Source: Phycisphaerales bacterium | Lineage (GTDB): Bacteria > Planctomycetota > Phycisphaerae > Phycisphaerales > UBA1924 | Assembly: GCA_022072615.1 (NCBI GenBank) | Contig: JAJVHS010000026.1 | Location: 1 to 64,000 of the forward strand | DNA: 64,000 bases | Reading direction: 5' to 3' | In this document: in pieces, positions 15,514 to 29,315 of the stretch | Position numbering within the stretch: the stretch's first letter is position 1 | How the letters are laid out: every line of letters starts with the position of its first letter | Made by a program: the position numbers and the translations under genes | The notes under the pieces: generated by a model | Database searches by the model: none | What the model was told of the DNA's origin: nothing | The model's input: the letters and a program-made list of their open reading frames with translations, nothing else

Positions 15514-15550
15514 ACCCGGTACTTCGGCTTTGCCGAGTGCCGGGTTTTTT
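15514..15550 (+). terminator. Strong intrinsic terminator in the preA leader
   Basis: ACCCGGTACT... pairs with ...AGTGCCGGGT to give a long stem (one bulged T, two G-T pairs) closed by a CTTTG loop and followed directly by six T (15545-15550). It lies between the predicted promoter (15450-15479) and the preA start (15642), so it would end a transcript of about 65 nt unless relieved: a leader attenuator, or the 3' end of a small RNA. Confidence 0.75.
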
Positions 15551-15641
15551 CATTGGCACGCACGGGGCAGCCCGGAACCGCGATTTCCGCCGGGTCGTAC
15601 CATTCCTTCCCGCACGCAGCGCGGCCTGGAGGCTTCTCGAC

Positions 15642-16763
15642 GTGGCGAACCTCGGTGTGAAAGTGGATGGACTTGTGCTGCCGAACCCGTTCATCATCGG
15701 GTCCGGGCCGCCGGGCACGAACGCCAACGTCATCGCCAAGGCCTTTGACGAGGGCTGGGGCGGGGTAGTCGCCAAGACGGTCTGTCTCGACGCGTCGAAG
15801 ATCGTGAACGTCACGCCCCGGTATGCCCGGATGCGGGCATCAGAGCACAAGGAAATCATCGGGTGGGAGAACATCGAGCTCATCTCGGACCGACCCCTTG
15901 AGACCTGGCTCGACGAGTTCCGCGAGCTCAAGCGGCGTTATCCGGACCATGTGCTCATCGCGTCGGTCATGGAGGAGTACCGCAGGGACGCGTGGGTCGA
16001 GATCGTCGAGCGCTGTGCCGAGACGGGTGTGGATGGATTTGAGCTCAACTTCTCGTGCCCGCACGGGCTTCCCGAGCGGCGGATGGGGTCGGCCATGGGA
16101 CAGGACCCCGCGATTCTCGAGGAGGTCTGCGGGTGGGTGCGGGGCGTCACCGACAAGCCGGTGTGGGCGAAGCTGACGCCGAACATCATGCACATCGAGG
16201 AGCCCGCCCGGGCGGCGCTGGGTGGCGGGGCCACGGGCATCTCCGCCATCAACACGATCCTCAGCATCATGGGCGTGAACCTCGACACGCTGCGTCCCGA
16301 GCCCACGGTCGCCGGGTACTCCACGCCGGGCGGCTATTCGGGCAAGGCCATCCGCCCGATCGCGCTGCGCATGGTCATGGAGTGTGCCCGCCTGATCCGA
16401 GCCGAGTTCCCGGGCCGGAGCCTGAGCGGGCTCGGGGGAGTCGAGACCGGCGGCGACGCGGCGCAGTTCCTGCTGCTGGGCGCGAACACCGTGCAGGTGT
16501 GCACGGGGGTCATGATCCACGGCTATTCGCTCATCCACCGCCTGCGTCGCGAGCTGTCGGCGTTCATGGACACGCACGGCTTCACGTCCGTCGACGAGTT
16601 CCGCGGCTACTCGCTGAAGTACCTTTCGACGCACGCCGACCTGGTTGACCGCCAGGCGGCGGCCAAGGCGCAGTCCAGGCGCGACCACGGCATCCTCCAG
16701 GACGGGCACTGGATCGGCGACGAACTTGTGACGCAGAGCGAGAAACTCGTCGCCAACCGCTAG
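15642..16763 (+). CDS. preA: NAD-dependent dihydropyrimidine dehydrogenase, PreA-type subunit
   Basis: Flavoprotein TIM-barrel enzyme (dihydroorotate dehydrogenase superfamily), 373 residues, reducing uracil/thymine to dihydropyrimidines. FMN- and substrate-site motifs are conserved: NPFIIGSGPPGT, AKTVCLDASK, the catalytic Cys 139 in NFSCPHG, AKLTPNI, INTI, GGYSGKAIRPIALRMV, GLGGVETG. The family's C-terminal two-cluster ferredoxin domain is absent, so electrons must enter via another protein; PreT is not in the window. GTG 15642 is chosen for its GGAGG 9 bases upstream. Followed by dihydropyrimidinase in the same direction. Confidence 0.9.
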   Translation: MANLGVKVDGLVLPNPFIIGSGPPGTNANVIAKAFDEGWGGVVAKTVCLDASKIVNVTPRYARMRASEHKEIIGWENIELISDRPLETWLDEFRELKRRYPDHVLIASVMEEYRRDAWVEIVERCAETGVDGFELNFSCPHGLPERRMGSAMGQDPAILEEVCGWVRGVTDKPVWAKLTPNIMHIEEPARAALGGGATGISAINTILSIMGVNLDTLRPEPTVAGYSTPGGYSGKAIRPIALRMVMECARLIRAEFPGRSLSGLGGVETGGDAAQFLLLGANTVQVCTGVMIHGYSLIHRLRRELSAFMDTHGFTSVDEFRGYSLKYLSTHADLVDRQAAAKAQSRRDHGILQDGHWIGDELVTQSEKLVANR

Positions 16764-16867
16764 CTCGGGGCGTTCGCGCTGGTCGCCGCGGGTGACGCGC
16801 CCAATCCGGGCCATACGCTTGACGCTCGTCGCCGCGTGTCGTTCCGGGTGCCCCGGATGGAGAGCGC

Positions 16868-18244
16868 ATGGCCCTGCTGATCAAGAGCGGTCGCATCATC
16901 ACCGCCACGGACGACTACACCGCCGACATCTACTGCGCGGATCATGCGATCACGCGGATCGAAAGACACATCGATCCGGCCGCGTGCGGGCCCGGGGTCG
17001 AGGTCGTGGACGCCGCGGGAAAGTACGTGTTTCCCGGGTTCATTGATCCGCACGTCCACGTCTACCTGCCCTTCATGGGCACGTTCGCGAAGGACACGTG
17101 GGAGTCGGCATCCCGAGCAGCGCTGGTCGGCGGGACCACCACCCTGATCGAGATGATCTGTCCCGGCCGCGGGGATGACCCGGTTGACGCCTTCGAGCTG
17201 TGGCTGAGCAAGGCACAGGGAAGATCCGCGTGCGATTTTTCGTTCCACATGGGCGTCACCCGGTGGGACGACTCGATGCCGGGCAAGCTGCGCTCGATCG
17301 TCGAGCGGGGCATCCGGTCGTTCAAGGTGTTCCTGGCGTACAAAGGGGCGCTGGGCGTGGATGACCGGGAGCTGTACCACACGCTCAAGCTGGCGGCGGA
17401 TCTGGGGATCGTGGTGACCGCTCACTGCGAGAACGAGACGCTGGTTGATGAGCGGCAGAGGGAACTGCTCGCCGCGGGAAAGACGGGCCCGGAGTGGCAC
17501 GAGCCGTCGCGGCCCCCCGCGGTCGAAGCCGAGGGCGTGCATCACCTGATGACGTTCGCCCGGCTCACCGGGACGGAGGTGTACGTCGTTCACACGTCGT
17601 GCTCGGAAGCCGTGGAGGAGGCCCTGCGCGGGATCGCCGCGGGCGTGAGGGCGCACGTGGAAGTCGTGTTGCCGCACCTGGTGCTGGACAAATCCAGGGC
17701 CGAGGGGCCGGGCTTCGAGGGGGCCAAGTTCGTCATGTCGCCGCCGCTGCGCGAGGCGAGTCAGTGCGAGTCGCTGTGGAAGTCGCTCCGGTCGGGGATC
17801 ATCTCGACCGTCGCCACGGACCACGCGCCCTTTGATTTTGAGACCCAGAAGTTCCTGGGACGCGACGCGTTCACCCGGATTCCCAACGGCATCCCGTCGG
17901 TCGAGCACCGCGTCGACCTGCTTTACACGCACGGCGTGTGCGAGGGCAGGATCGACCTGCACACCTTCGTCGCCGCGGCGAGCACGAACGCCGCGAAGAT
18001 CTTCGGGCTTCGCAACAAGGGCACGGTCGCCGTGGGGTCGGACGCCGACCTGGTCGTATTCGACCCGTCCTACCGGGGCACGATTTCCGCCAGGTCGCAC
18101 CACATGGCGACGGACTACTCGGCCTTCGAGGGCTGGCCGGTCAAGGGCCGAGCCGACACGGTGTGCGTGCGCGGCGGGGTGATGGTGCGTGGCGGCACGT
18201 TCGTGGGCAAGGCCGGGCACGGCCGGCTCGTCCCGCGGGGATGA
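16868..18244 (+). CDS. hydA: Dihydropyrimidinase
   Basis: Second step of reductive pyrimidine breakdown: hydrolytic opening of 5,6-dihydrouracil to N-carbamoyl-beta-alanine. The 458-residue amidohydrolase has the binuclear-metal ligands HVH (62, 64), a carbamylatable Lys in FKVFLAYKG (about 152-158), His in VTAHCEN (185) and VVHTSCSE, and the catalytic Asp in ATDHAP. NAAKIFGL and GSDADLVVFDP close the C-terminal beta-domain. ATG 16868 follows a GGAGAG about 6 bases upstream. It lies 104 bases after preA; the next pathway gene converges on it. Confidence 0.92.
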   Translation: MALLIKSGRIITATDDYTADIYCADHAITRIERHIDPAACGPGVEVVDAAGKYVFPGFIDPHVHVYLPFMGTFAKDTWESASRAALVGGTTTLIEMICPGRGDDPVDAFELWLSKAQGRSACDFSFHMGVTRWDDSMPGKLRSIVERGIRSFKVFLAYKGALGVDDRELYHTLKLAADLGIVVTAHCENETLVDERQRELLAAGKTGPEWHEPSRPPAVEAEGVHHLMTFARLTGTEVYVVHTSCSEAVEEALRGIAAGVRAHVEVVLPHLVLDKSRAEGPGFEGAKFVMSPPLREASQCESLWKSLRSGIISTVATDHAPFDFETQKFLGRDAFTRIPNGIPSVEHRVDLLYTHGVCEGRIDLHTFVAAASTNAAKIFGLRNKGTVAVGSDADLVVFDPSYRGTISARSHHMATDYSAFEGWPVKGRADTVCVRGGVMVRGGTFVGKAGHGRLVPRG

Positions 18245-18253
18245 GCCTCGCGG

Positions 18254-19123
18254 TCACACCTTCGCGATCTGGGTGTACGTCTCCGGGCGGCGATCCCTGT
18301 AGAACTGCCACACGTTGCGCACTTCCTGGATCATGTCCAGATCAAGATCGGCGACGACCACCTCGTCACGGTCACGGGATGCTTCAGCGATGATCCTGCC
18401 CCGGGGGTCGCAGAAGTAGGACTGGCCGTAGAACTCGCCGATGCACCAGGGCTTTTCGGTGCCGACGCGGTTGATCGCGCCGACGTAGAACTGGTTGGCG
18501 ACGGCGTGCGCGGGCTGCTCGAGTTTCCAGAGGTATTCCGAGAGCCCGGCGACGGTGGCGCTGGGGTTGAAGACGATGTCCGCGCCGTTGAGCCCCAGTT
18601 CGCGGGCACCCTCGGGGAAGTGGCGGTCGTAGCAGATGTAGACGCCGAGCTTGCCGAAGCGCGTCTGGAACACGGGGTAGCCGAGGTTCCCGGGCTTGAA
18701 GTAGAACTTCTCCCAGAACCCCGGGTGGCAGTGGGGGATGTGATGCTTGCGGTACTTGCCCAGGTACGTCCCGGTGTCGTCGATCACCGCCGCCGCGTTG
18801 TAGTAGACGCCGGGCATGTCGACCTCGTAGATCGGCACGATCATGACCATCCCGTAGCGACGGGCCTGCTCCTGCATGAGCCTGATCGTGGGCCCGTCGG
18901 GGATCGGCTCGGCCATGTCGTACCAGCGGGTGTGCTGCTCGGCGCAGAAGTACGGGCCGTAGAAGATCTCCTGGAGGCAGCACACCTGGGCGCCATGTTC
19001 GGCCGCGTGCCTGATGAGCGGGAGGTGCTTCTCGATCATCGCCGACTTGATCCTGGCCAGGTCCATCTGGTCTTCCAGGGGGTTCGAGCACTGGATCAGC
19101 GCGGCTCGGGTGATGCGTGGCAT
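18254..19123 (-). CDS. Beta-ureidopropionase (N-carbamoyl-beta-alanine amidohydrolase), nitrilase family
   Basis: Third step of the pathway: N-carbamoyl-beta-alanine to beta-alanine, CO2 and ammonia. The 289-residue nitrilase-fold enzyme has the catalytic triad Glu 52 (LQEIFYGPYF), Lys 126 (KYRKHHIPH) and Cys 164 (YICYDRHFPEGA). FNPSATVAGLSEYLW, QPAHAVANQ and FYGQSYFCDPRG are typical of beta-ureidopropionases rather than other nitrilases. Start at 19123 has GAGGAG 7 bases upstream. It is encoded convergently to dihydropyrimidinase, with a gap of 9 bases. N-carbamoylputrescine amidase is the less likely alternative. Confidence 0.88.
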   Translation of the reverse strand: MPRITRAALIQCSNPLEDQMDLARIKSAMIEKHLPLIRHAAEHGAQVCCLQEIFYGPYFCAEQHTRWYDMAEPIPDGPTIRLMQEQARRYGMVMIVPIYEVDMPGVYYNAAAVIDDTGTYLGKYRKHHIPHCHPGFWEKFYFKPGNLGYPVFQTRFGKLGVYICYDRHFPEGARELGLNGADIVFNPSATVAGLSEYLWKLEQPAHAVANQFYVGAINRVGTEKPWCIGEFYGQSYFCDPRGRIIAEASRDRDEVVVADLDLDMIQEVRNVWQFYRDRRPETYTQIAKV

Positions 19124-19263
19124 GCGTGCTCCTCGGCGGCCTGTTCGATCCGGCCGATTCCCGGGCCGCAACATCCGAGCCCGGGGACCATAATGTAAGG
19201 CGCCAGCGTGGAACCCATCGGCAAGGCACGGCGGGGTTCGAGCTCGCCGGGGGAGGTGCGGCG

Positions 19264-20661
19264 ATGGACATGGTCGCGATCACTCGGTCGGCGGCGTTCG
19301 GGAGGCGGCAGCTCCGAAGCGAGCAGGTGCGCTGCGCGCTGCTGGGCTCGGCGTGGGCGATCATTCTCTGCCTGGTGGCGCTGCGGCGCGTGCTCGGGGA
19401 CGATCCTCTCGGGCCGGGACTGTTCCGCTTCACGACGGCGCTCATGGGCGGTGCGATGCTCTTCCAGGTGGTCGGCTATGCGCTCGCGACCATGGATCTG
19501 CGAGCCGGGCGTTCGCCGCCGGTGTGGCGCGGCGTGGTGAGCTCCGCCGTCGACCTTGCGTTCCCGCTGGTGTCGCTGGCGAGCCTGGAACTCGGCGCCG
19601 GCGGACGGCGCGCGGGCGGGATGACGGCCCCGGCGGTCGTGATCGTTTCGCTCGTCATCGCGCTGACGATCCTGAAGCTCCGGCCGGCGGCCACGCTGGC
19701 CTCGGGCATCGTGGCGGGCCTGGGGCACTGGCTGATCGTTGTGCTCGCGATCAACGCGGGGACCATTCTTCCGGCGCAGGCGCCGGTGTTCATCTCGTAC
19801 GGTCTGGCGTTCGTGCTGGTGGGGATCGCGTGCTCGTTCGCGGCCAGGGAAGTCCGCGGCTACGTCGCCGACGCGGTGGCGGAGGCGTTGATCGCCGAGC
19901 AGAAGGAGCGAGAGCTGGCGCAGGTCTCCCGGGGGCTCGCGGTGGCCAGGGGGATCCAGATGGGACTCATGCCGTCCGCGCCGCCGTCGCTCGCCGGCTT
20001 TGACATCGCGGGTATGACGCGCCCGGCCGAGGCCACCGGCGGCGACTACTACGACTGGGACGAACTGCCGAGCGGCCGGCTGCTGGCGTCGATCGCCGAC
20101 GTCACCGGTCACGGGATCGGCCCGGCGCTGGCGATGGCCGCGTGCCGGGCGTACGCCCGTTCCGCCGCGCCGACCATCAGCGATCTCCCGCAGCTGCTCG
20201 GTCACCTCAACCAGCTCATCTGCTCGGACCTGGGCACGACGGGCCGGTTCATCACGATGGCCACGGTGGTGCTCTCGTCGACGGGGCAGATGCAGCTCAT
20301 CTCGGCCGGGCACGGACCGTCGGTGCTCTACCGTGCCGCGACAGGCCGCGTTGAGATCTTCGCGGGAAACGGGATTCCGCTGGGCATCGATCGCGACGAG
20401 ACTTACGGGCCGGTCGCGGACCTGCAGCTCGCCGCGGGGGACGTGCTGGTGCTGCTCACCGACGGGTTCGTCGAGTGGAAGCGCAAGGACGACCGCGAGC
20501 AGTGGGGCGTTCAGCGGCTTTCCAGCGCGGTCCGCGAAGCCGCGGGCGGCACCGCCGCGCAGATCCTCGCGCATATCGATGCCCGGGTGCAGGAGTTCAG
20601 CCTCGGGGCGCCGCAGCTCGATGATACGGCGGCGGTCGTGATCAAGCGGACGGGACGGTGA
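19264..20661 (+). CDS. Membrane-anchored PP2C/SpoIIE-type serine phosphatase
   Basis: 465 residues. The first 200 contain about six hydrophobic segments (LLGSAWAIILCLVAL, ALMGGAMLFQVVGYAL, LAFPLVSLASL, APAVVIVSLVIALTIL, GLGHWLIVVLAI, FISYGLAFVLVGIAC), then a coiled linker (EQKERELAQVSRGLAVARGIQ). The C-terminal 230 residues are a SpoIIE/RsbU phosphatase: GGDYYDWDEL, IADVTGHGIGPALAM, LISAGHGPSVLY, GIPLGI, LLTDGFVEW, LDDTAAVVI with the metal-binding Asp residues. Such proteins dephosphorylate anti-anti-sigma factors; no partner is encoded nearby. ATG 19264 follows GGGAGG. Confidence 0.87.
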   Translation: MDMVAITRSAAFGRRQLRSEQVRCALLGSAWAIILCLVALRRVLGDDPLGPGLFRFTTALMGGAMLFQVVGYALATMDLRAGRSPPVWRGVVSSAVDLAFPLVSLASLELGAGGRRAGGMTAPAVVIVSLVIALTILKLRPAATLASGIVAGLGHWLIVVLAINAGTILPAQAPVFISYGLAFVLVGIACSFAAREVRGYVADAVAEALIAEQKERELAQVSRGLAVARGIQMGLMPSAPPSLAGFDIAGMTRPAEATGGDYYDWDELPSGRLLASIADVTGHGIGPALAMAACRAYARSAAPTISDLPQLLGHLNQLICSDLGTTGRFITMATVVLSSTGQMQLISAGHGPSVLYRAATGRVEIFAGNGIPLGIDRDETYGPVADLQLAAGDVLVLLTDGFVEWKRKDDREQWGVQRLSSAVREAAGGTAAQILAHIDARVQEFSLGAPQLDDTAAVVIKRTGR

Positions 20662-20703
20662 GGGTCAACCGCTCCCGGTTGCCGGCGTTCCGGCGTTCCA
20701 ACA

Positions 20704-21150
20704 ATGGCCGCCATGAGGTACGAGATCTCGCTCGACCCCGCTCGCATGGACCTTGACGTGATCCACGGGTACCTGTCGCGATCGTACTGGTCGGAGGGAA
20801 TCCGCCGGGATGTCGTCGCGGCGTCGCTGAAGTCGAGCATCGTCGCGGGCGCGTTCGAGGCGGCGGCCGGCCAGGTCGGGTTCGCCAGAGTCGTGACCGA
20901 CCGGGCGACCTTCGCGTGGCTGTGCGACGTCTTCGTGCTGGAGGAGCACCGCGGGCACGGCCTGTCGAAACACATGGTGCAGGCGCTCATCTCGCACCCC
21001 GAACTCCAGACGCTGAGGCGCTGGTGCCTGGCGACGCGGGACGCGCAGGGGCTGTACGAGCGGTTTGGCTTTGCGGAAGTGCCGGCCGGCCGCTGGTACG
21101 AGATGCGGCTCCCCGCGGAGCGGTGGAAAGAGGCTCCGCGAGGACGCTGA
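20704..21150 (+). CDS. GNAT-family N-acetyltransferase
   Basis: 148 residues of the GNAT fold, close to a bacterial type annotated simply as acetyltransferase. The acetyl-CoA loop is VFVLEEHRGHGLSKHMVQAL (R-G-x-G-L), followed by RRWCLATRDAQGLYERFGF. The N-terminal HGYLSRSYWSEGIRRDVV is typical of this subgroup. Start ATG 20704, or 20713 nine bases later. It lies 42 bases downstream of the phosphatase gene. Substrate unknown. Confidence 0.83.
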   Translation: MAAMRYEISLDPARMDLDVIHGYLSRSYWSEGIRRDVVAASLKSSIVAGAFEAAAGQVGFARVVTDRATFAWLCDVFVLEEHRGHGLSKHMVQALISHPELQTLRRWCLATRDAQGLYERFGFAEVPAGRWYEMRLPAERWKEAPRGR

Positions 21151-21152
21151 GC

Positions 21153-24029
<2,877 letters not shown>

Positions 24030-24030
24030 C

Positions 24031-24693
24031 TTACCGGTCCTCCTCGAACGCCGCCGTCAGCTCTTCCACCAGCGAGCGCAATCGCTTGGTGACCCGGCTG
24101 CGAGCCACGTACACCTGTTCCGGGGACATGCCGCACTGCGATGCGGTTTCCGCAACGGGCACCCCGCGGAGGGAGGAGAGTTCGAACGCGCCCAGCGTGC
24201 GGTCGTCGAATTCCGACTCATCCCGCAGCATGCCCAGCGCCCTTGCCAGGACCGCGCGGTCGCGCTCGTCGGTCCAGATCATGCGGAGTTTCGGCTCGTC
24301 GATCTGTTCGTCCACCTGCGTCTGCGAGAGCCGGCCTTCCGACTGGCGCTTGCGGATCATCGCGAGGGTGGTGTGGTGCGCGATCCCCAGGATCCAGGAG
24401 CTCAGCCGTCCCTTGGACCGGTCATAGCGGCCTGCTCGGTAGCAGCGGAAGAACTCGGTGAGCGTCTGCTGGCCGACTTCGTCCGCGTCGCTGTCATCGA
24501 GCCCCAGCCGGCGAGCAAGCCCGGCGACCACGCCGCGGTACCGGGCGTCGATCTGGAGCCATACCGGCTCGTTGCCGACTTCGTGGAGCGCATCAAGCAG
24601 CCGCGTCGTCGTCCGTGTCGCGAGGATGGGGTCGGTCCGTGACAAGCGTGCTCCCGCACCACTATGAACATCCGGGGGGCCTGTGGCAACCAT
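24031..24693 (-). CDS. ECF-type RNA polymerase sigma factor
   Basis: About 220 residues. Region 2 is recognisable (DADEVGQQTLTEFFRCYRAG, RLSSWILGIAHHTTLAMIRKRQ) and region 4 ends with GVPVAETASQCGMSPEQVYVARSRVTKRLRSL. It belongs to the ECF groups that planctomycetes pair with Ser/Thr kinases; the kinase gene starts one base after the stop. The N-terminus is uncertain: ATG 24693 has no ribosome binding site, whereas a TTG at 24645 (SRTDPILATR) is preceded by GGGAG at a good distance. Confidence 0.85.
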   Translation of the reverse strand: MVATGPPDVHSGAGARLSRTDPILATRTTTRLLDALHEVGNEPVWLQIDARYRGVVAGLARRLGLDDSDADEVGQQTLTEFFRCYRAGRYDRSKGRLSSWILGIAHHTTLAMIRKRQSEGRLSQTQVDEQIDEPKLRMIWTDERDRAVLARALGMLRDESEFDDRTLGAFELSSLRGVPVAETASQCGMSPEQVYVARSRVTKRLRSLVEELTAAFEEDR

Positions 24694-24793
24694 CAACTGG
24701 GAGGAGTCCCGGGTATCGGCCGCCCACCGGAGAGCCGAGCACCCCGCTCTGGCCTCCTGTTCGAGTCTGTTTGTATTCCGTCAGGAGCCGCGC

Positions 24794-25063
24794 TCAGCGG
24801 GCGATCTCGAAGCCGGATTCATCGATGACCGAAAGCCCGTAGCGAGCCGTCTCGCCCTTGATGAAACCTCGGAGCTGGGTTCGGACCTCAACGACGAAGG
24901 CGTCCACGTCGCGGATTGCCCCCTGTACTTCCAGGCGGACGGTGCCGTCTTCCTCATTCCGGACCCACCCGGAGACGGCGAATCCGGCGGCCACGCGGCG
25001 GGCGGTTGCTCGGAAGCCGACGCCCTGGACTCTGCCGCTGTAGACAATCTCGCGTCGTTCCAT
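24794..25063 (-). CDS. acyP: Acylphosphatase
   Basis: Small hydrolase of carboxyl-phosphate bonds, 89 residues, full length. It carries the signature VYSGRVQGVGFRATARRVA with the phosphate-binding Arg, then VSGWVRNEEDGTVRLEVQG with the catalytic Asn. Start at 25063 (MERREIVYSG) has AGGA about 8 bases upstream; the frame is open to 25090. Confidence 0.93.
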   Translation of the reverse strand: MERREIVYSGRVQGVGFRATARRVAAGFAVSGWVRNEEDGTVRLEVQGAIRDVDAFVVEVRTQLRGFIKGETARYGLSVIDESGFEIAR

Positions 25064-25408
25064 GGCGTATTCCTGATCGTCCCGATCCAACCGACCAGGT
25101 GATGTTATGGGTCGGGAATCCTCCTCAGGTCACCTGTGGGCCGCCACCGGTACAGGCGCTACGGTTTTCCGTCAGAGGTGCCGACGCTTCGAAACCAGGG
25201 ATCCCGAGCGAGCCGCGAGGCTCCAAAGCCCGTGTGATCAACCCCACCCTTCGAGCGTCCGGAGCCGCCGCGAACAATTTTTTATGGGCAGGAGGCCCGT
25301 GGTGGCGGTGGTCGTTTTGGTCAACACCAACGAAGTTCCGGGTCGTGCCGTCCATGGTCTTGTGACCGTGCGGCGTCGCGTCCGTTCGGCCCGTTGCGGA
25401 GCGGGGCA
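25064..25408. other. Intergenic region before dnaG
   Basis: 345 bases between divergent genes. A 7-bp stem CAGGTGA/TCACCTG (about 25097-25137) and a T6 run (about 25278-25283) are visible, but there is no convincing hairpin before the T run. Both promoters should lie here, but I see no clear match. I considered an SRP-like RNA and dropped it because the conserved GGAAG-type loop is missing. Confidence 0.4.
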
Positions 25409-27280
25409 GTGAGACCGTCGGCCGGCTTCGACAACACCGATCGGGAGCGCGTGCGCGAGGCCGCGGACATCGTCCGCGTGATCGGCGAGCACATCGCCCT
25501 CAAGCCCAAGGGCCGCGAGTACGTCGGCATCTGCCCCTTCCACGACGATCACTCGCCGTCGATGGGCGTGGTTCCGCACAAGCAGATCTTCAAGTGCCAC
25601 TCCTGCGGCGCGGGCGGCGACGTGTACACGTTCGTCCAGCGGTACCTGAACATGGATTTCCGCGAGGCGCTCGAGTACCTCGCCGAGAAGTTCCAGATCA
25701 AGCTCCAGCCGCAGAAGTCGTTTGCGTTCAGGGCGGCCCACGACACCCAGACCGACTCGGCGCCGGTTTCCAGGTCCGACCTTCTGGCCGCGACCAGCAC
25801 CGCGGCGGAGTTCTTCCGGGTGATCCTCGGCCACGCCGAGCACGGGGCGGCCGGGCGGCAGGTGATCGCCCGCCGCGGGATCTCCCCGCTCATGCAGGAA
25901 CAGTTCATGCTCGGGGTCAGCCCCGCGCGCTGGGACGGGCTGCTCCTGACGCTGCGAGCGAAGCACATGTCGGAGGCGGTCTTTGCCGAGGCGGGCCTGC
26001 TGAAGCGGCGGGACGACGGTTCGGGCTACTACGACGCGTTCCGCAACCGCGTCATGTTCCCGATCCAGGACAAGGCAGGCCGGGTCGTGGCGTTCGGGGC
26101 CCGCAAGATCGACGACCAGGACGAACCCAAGTACCTCAACAGCGCCGAGTCACGGATCTTCAAGAAGTCCTCGACGCTCTACGGGCTGGCGCTGGCGGCG
26201 CGATCGATCCAGCGCGAGCGGACCGCCCTCATCACCGAGGGCTACATGGACACCATCGCCTGCCACCAGGCGGGTTTCACCAACGCGGTGGCGACGCTGG
26301 GCACCGCGCTCACGACCGAACACGCCGACGAGCTGCGCCGCCTGTGCGAGACCGTCGTGCTCGTCTTCGACGGCGACCAGGCCGGCCAGCGTGCCAGCGA
26401 CCGGGCGGTCGAGGTGTTCTTCGCGCAGCCGATTGACGTGCGGATCTGCACGCTCGCGTCGGTCACCGACGCCAAGGACCCCGACGAGCTGCTCAAGCGC
26501 GAGGGCGGAGCCGACGTGTTCCGCCGCGCGATCGCCGCCTCCACGGACCTCCTCGAGTATCGCTTTGCGCGGATCCGCGAACGCGTCGCCGATGCGGGAA
26601 CCTCCGCGCTTGCCCGAGCGATCGAGGAGGAGATCGCGAGGCTGGTGGACCTGGGCCTGGCCGAGCTCTCGCCGGTGCGACAGGCGCTGGTGATCCGGCG
26701 GCTGGGGGAACTTGCGAGGCTCGATGAATCTGTCATCCGGGCCGCGATCCCGGCCGGCAGGGGCGCCCGCCCGAGGCGGTTTGAGAAGGACACGGCCGCG
26801 GTGCGGCGGTCGGTGCTGGCGTCGGGCGCGCTGACGGCTCGCGAGCACGCGATCGGCTGCGTCCTGTGCGACCCGGCGCTGTGGCTGGCGGTGCCCGATC
26901 CGCTGCGGCCGGTGATCGGCGCCGATCACCGCGAACCCGCGATCTCGGCGGTGGCGGAGGCGGTCGCGGCGATCGCGGCCGAGGGCGGCTCACCGGACCT
27001 GCGTGCCGTCATGGGACGCCTGGATGAGGACCCGGTGGCGGTGGAGGCCGCCGTGAATCTCGCGCAGCGCGTCGAGGAAGAGACCGAGCACAAGCCCGAC
27101 CGGCTCCGCGCGCACTGGGGAGAGTGCATGCGACGGCTCGAGCAGGATGCTCTCAGGAATCCTGCCGCGCCGCACGAGGAACGGCAGGACGCGAAGATCG
27201 ACGTGACGGTGCTGGAGCAGCAGGTGAAGAGAATCCGGGAGCGCGGGCCCGATGCGCGGGTATTCCCGCGGAAGTCGTAG
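25409..27280 (+). CDS. dnaG: DNA primase
   Basis: Synthesises RNA primers at the replication fork. 623 residues. The N-terminal CHC2 zinc finger has C42-P-F-H45 and C63-x-x-C66 (ICPFHDDHSPSMG, FKCHSCGAGGD). The RNA-polymerase/TOPRIM core follows: GRVVAFGARKIDD, ALITEGYMDTIACHQAG (Glu), VLVFDGDQAGQRAS (Asp-x-Asp), DAKDPDELL. The C-terminal helicase-binding part is diverged. GTG 25409 is chosen for GGAG 8 bases upstream; a TTG at 25394 is in frame. rpoD follows after 109 bases: the bacterial macromolecular synthesis operon without rpsU. Confidence 0.95.
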   Translation: MRPSAGFDNTDRERVREAADIVRVIGEHIALKPKGREYVGICPFHDDHSPSMGVVPHKQIFKCHSCGAGGDVYTFVQRYLNMDFREALEYLAEKFQIKLQPQKSFAFRAAHDTQTDSAPVSRSDLLAATSTAAEFFRVILGHAEHGAAGRQVIARRGISPLMQEQFMLGVSPARWDGLLLTLRAKHMSEAVFAEAGLLKRRDDGSGYYDAFRNRVMFPIQDKAGRVVAFGARKIDDQDEPKYLNSAESRIFKKSSTLYGLALAARSIQRERTALITEGYMDTIACHQAGFTNAVATLGTALTTEHADELRRLCETVVLVFDGDQAGQRASDRAVEVFFAQPIDVRICTLASVTDAKDPDELLKREGGADVFRRAIAASTDLLEYRFARIRERVADAGTSALARAIEEEIARLVDLGLAELSPVRQALVIRRLGELARLDESVIRAAIPAGRGARPRRFEKDTAAVRRSVLASGALTAREHAIGCVLCDPALWLAVPDPLRPVIGADHREPAISAVAEAVAAIAAEGGSPDLRAVMGRLDEDPVAVEAAVNLAQRVEEETEHKPDRLRAHWGECMRRLEQDALRNPAAPHEERQDAKIDVTVLEQQVKRIRERGPDARVFPRKS

Positions 27281-27389
27281 GAAACGGTTTGCGGGGGAGA
27301 TCCGTCCGCTGGTGGTGGCGGCGGCTGAAGGGTGTTGATAGTGTTCCCGACCGGCACGCGGTGCCGGGAACGGGTTTCTCGGAGAGCAC

Positions 27390-29315
<1,926 letters not shown>

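Noticed and set aside
15642-16763. Loss of the active-site cysteine in PreA (MGSAMGQD where some dehydrogenases have Cys)
   Set aside because: The catalytic cysteine of this family is the one in SCPHG, which is present (Cys 139), so the enzyme looks intact.
25097-25290. Possible SRP or other structured RNA before dnaG
   Set aside because: A stem and a T run are visible but the conserved SRP loop sequence is absent and no terminator hairpin precedes the T run.
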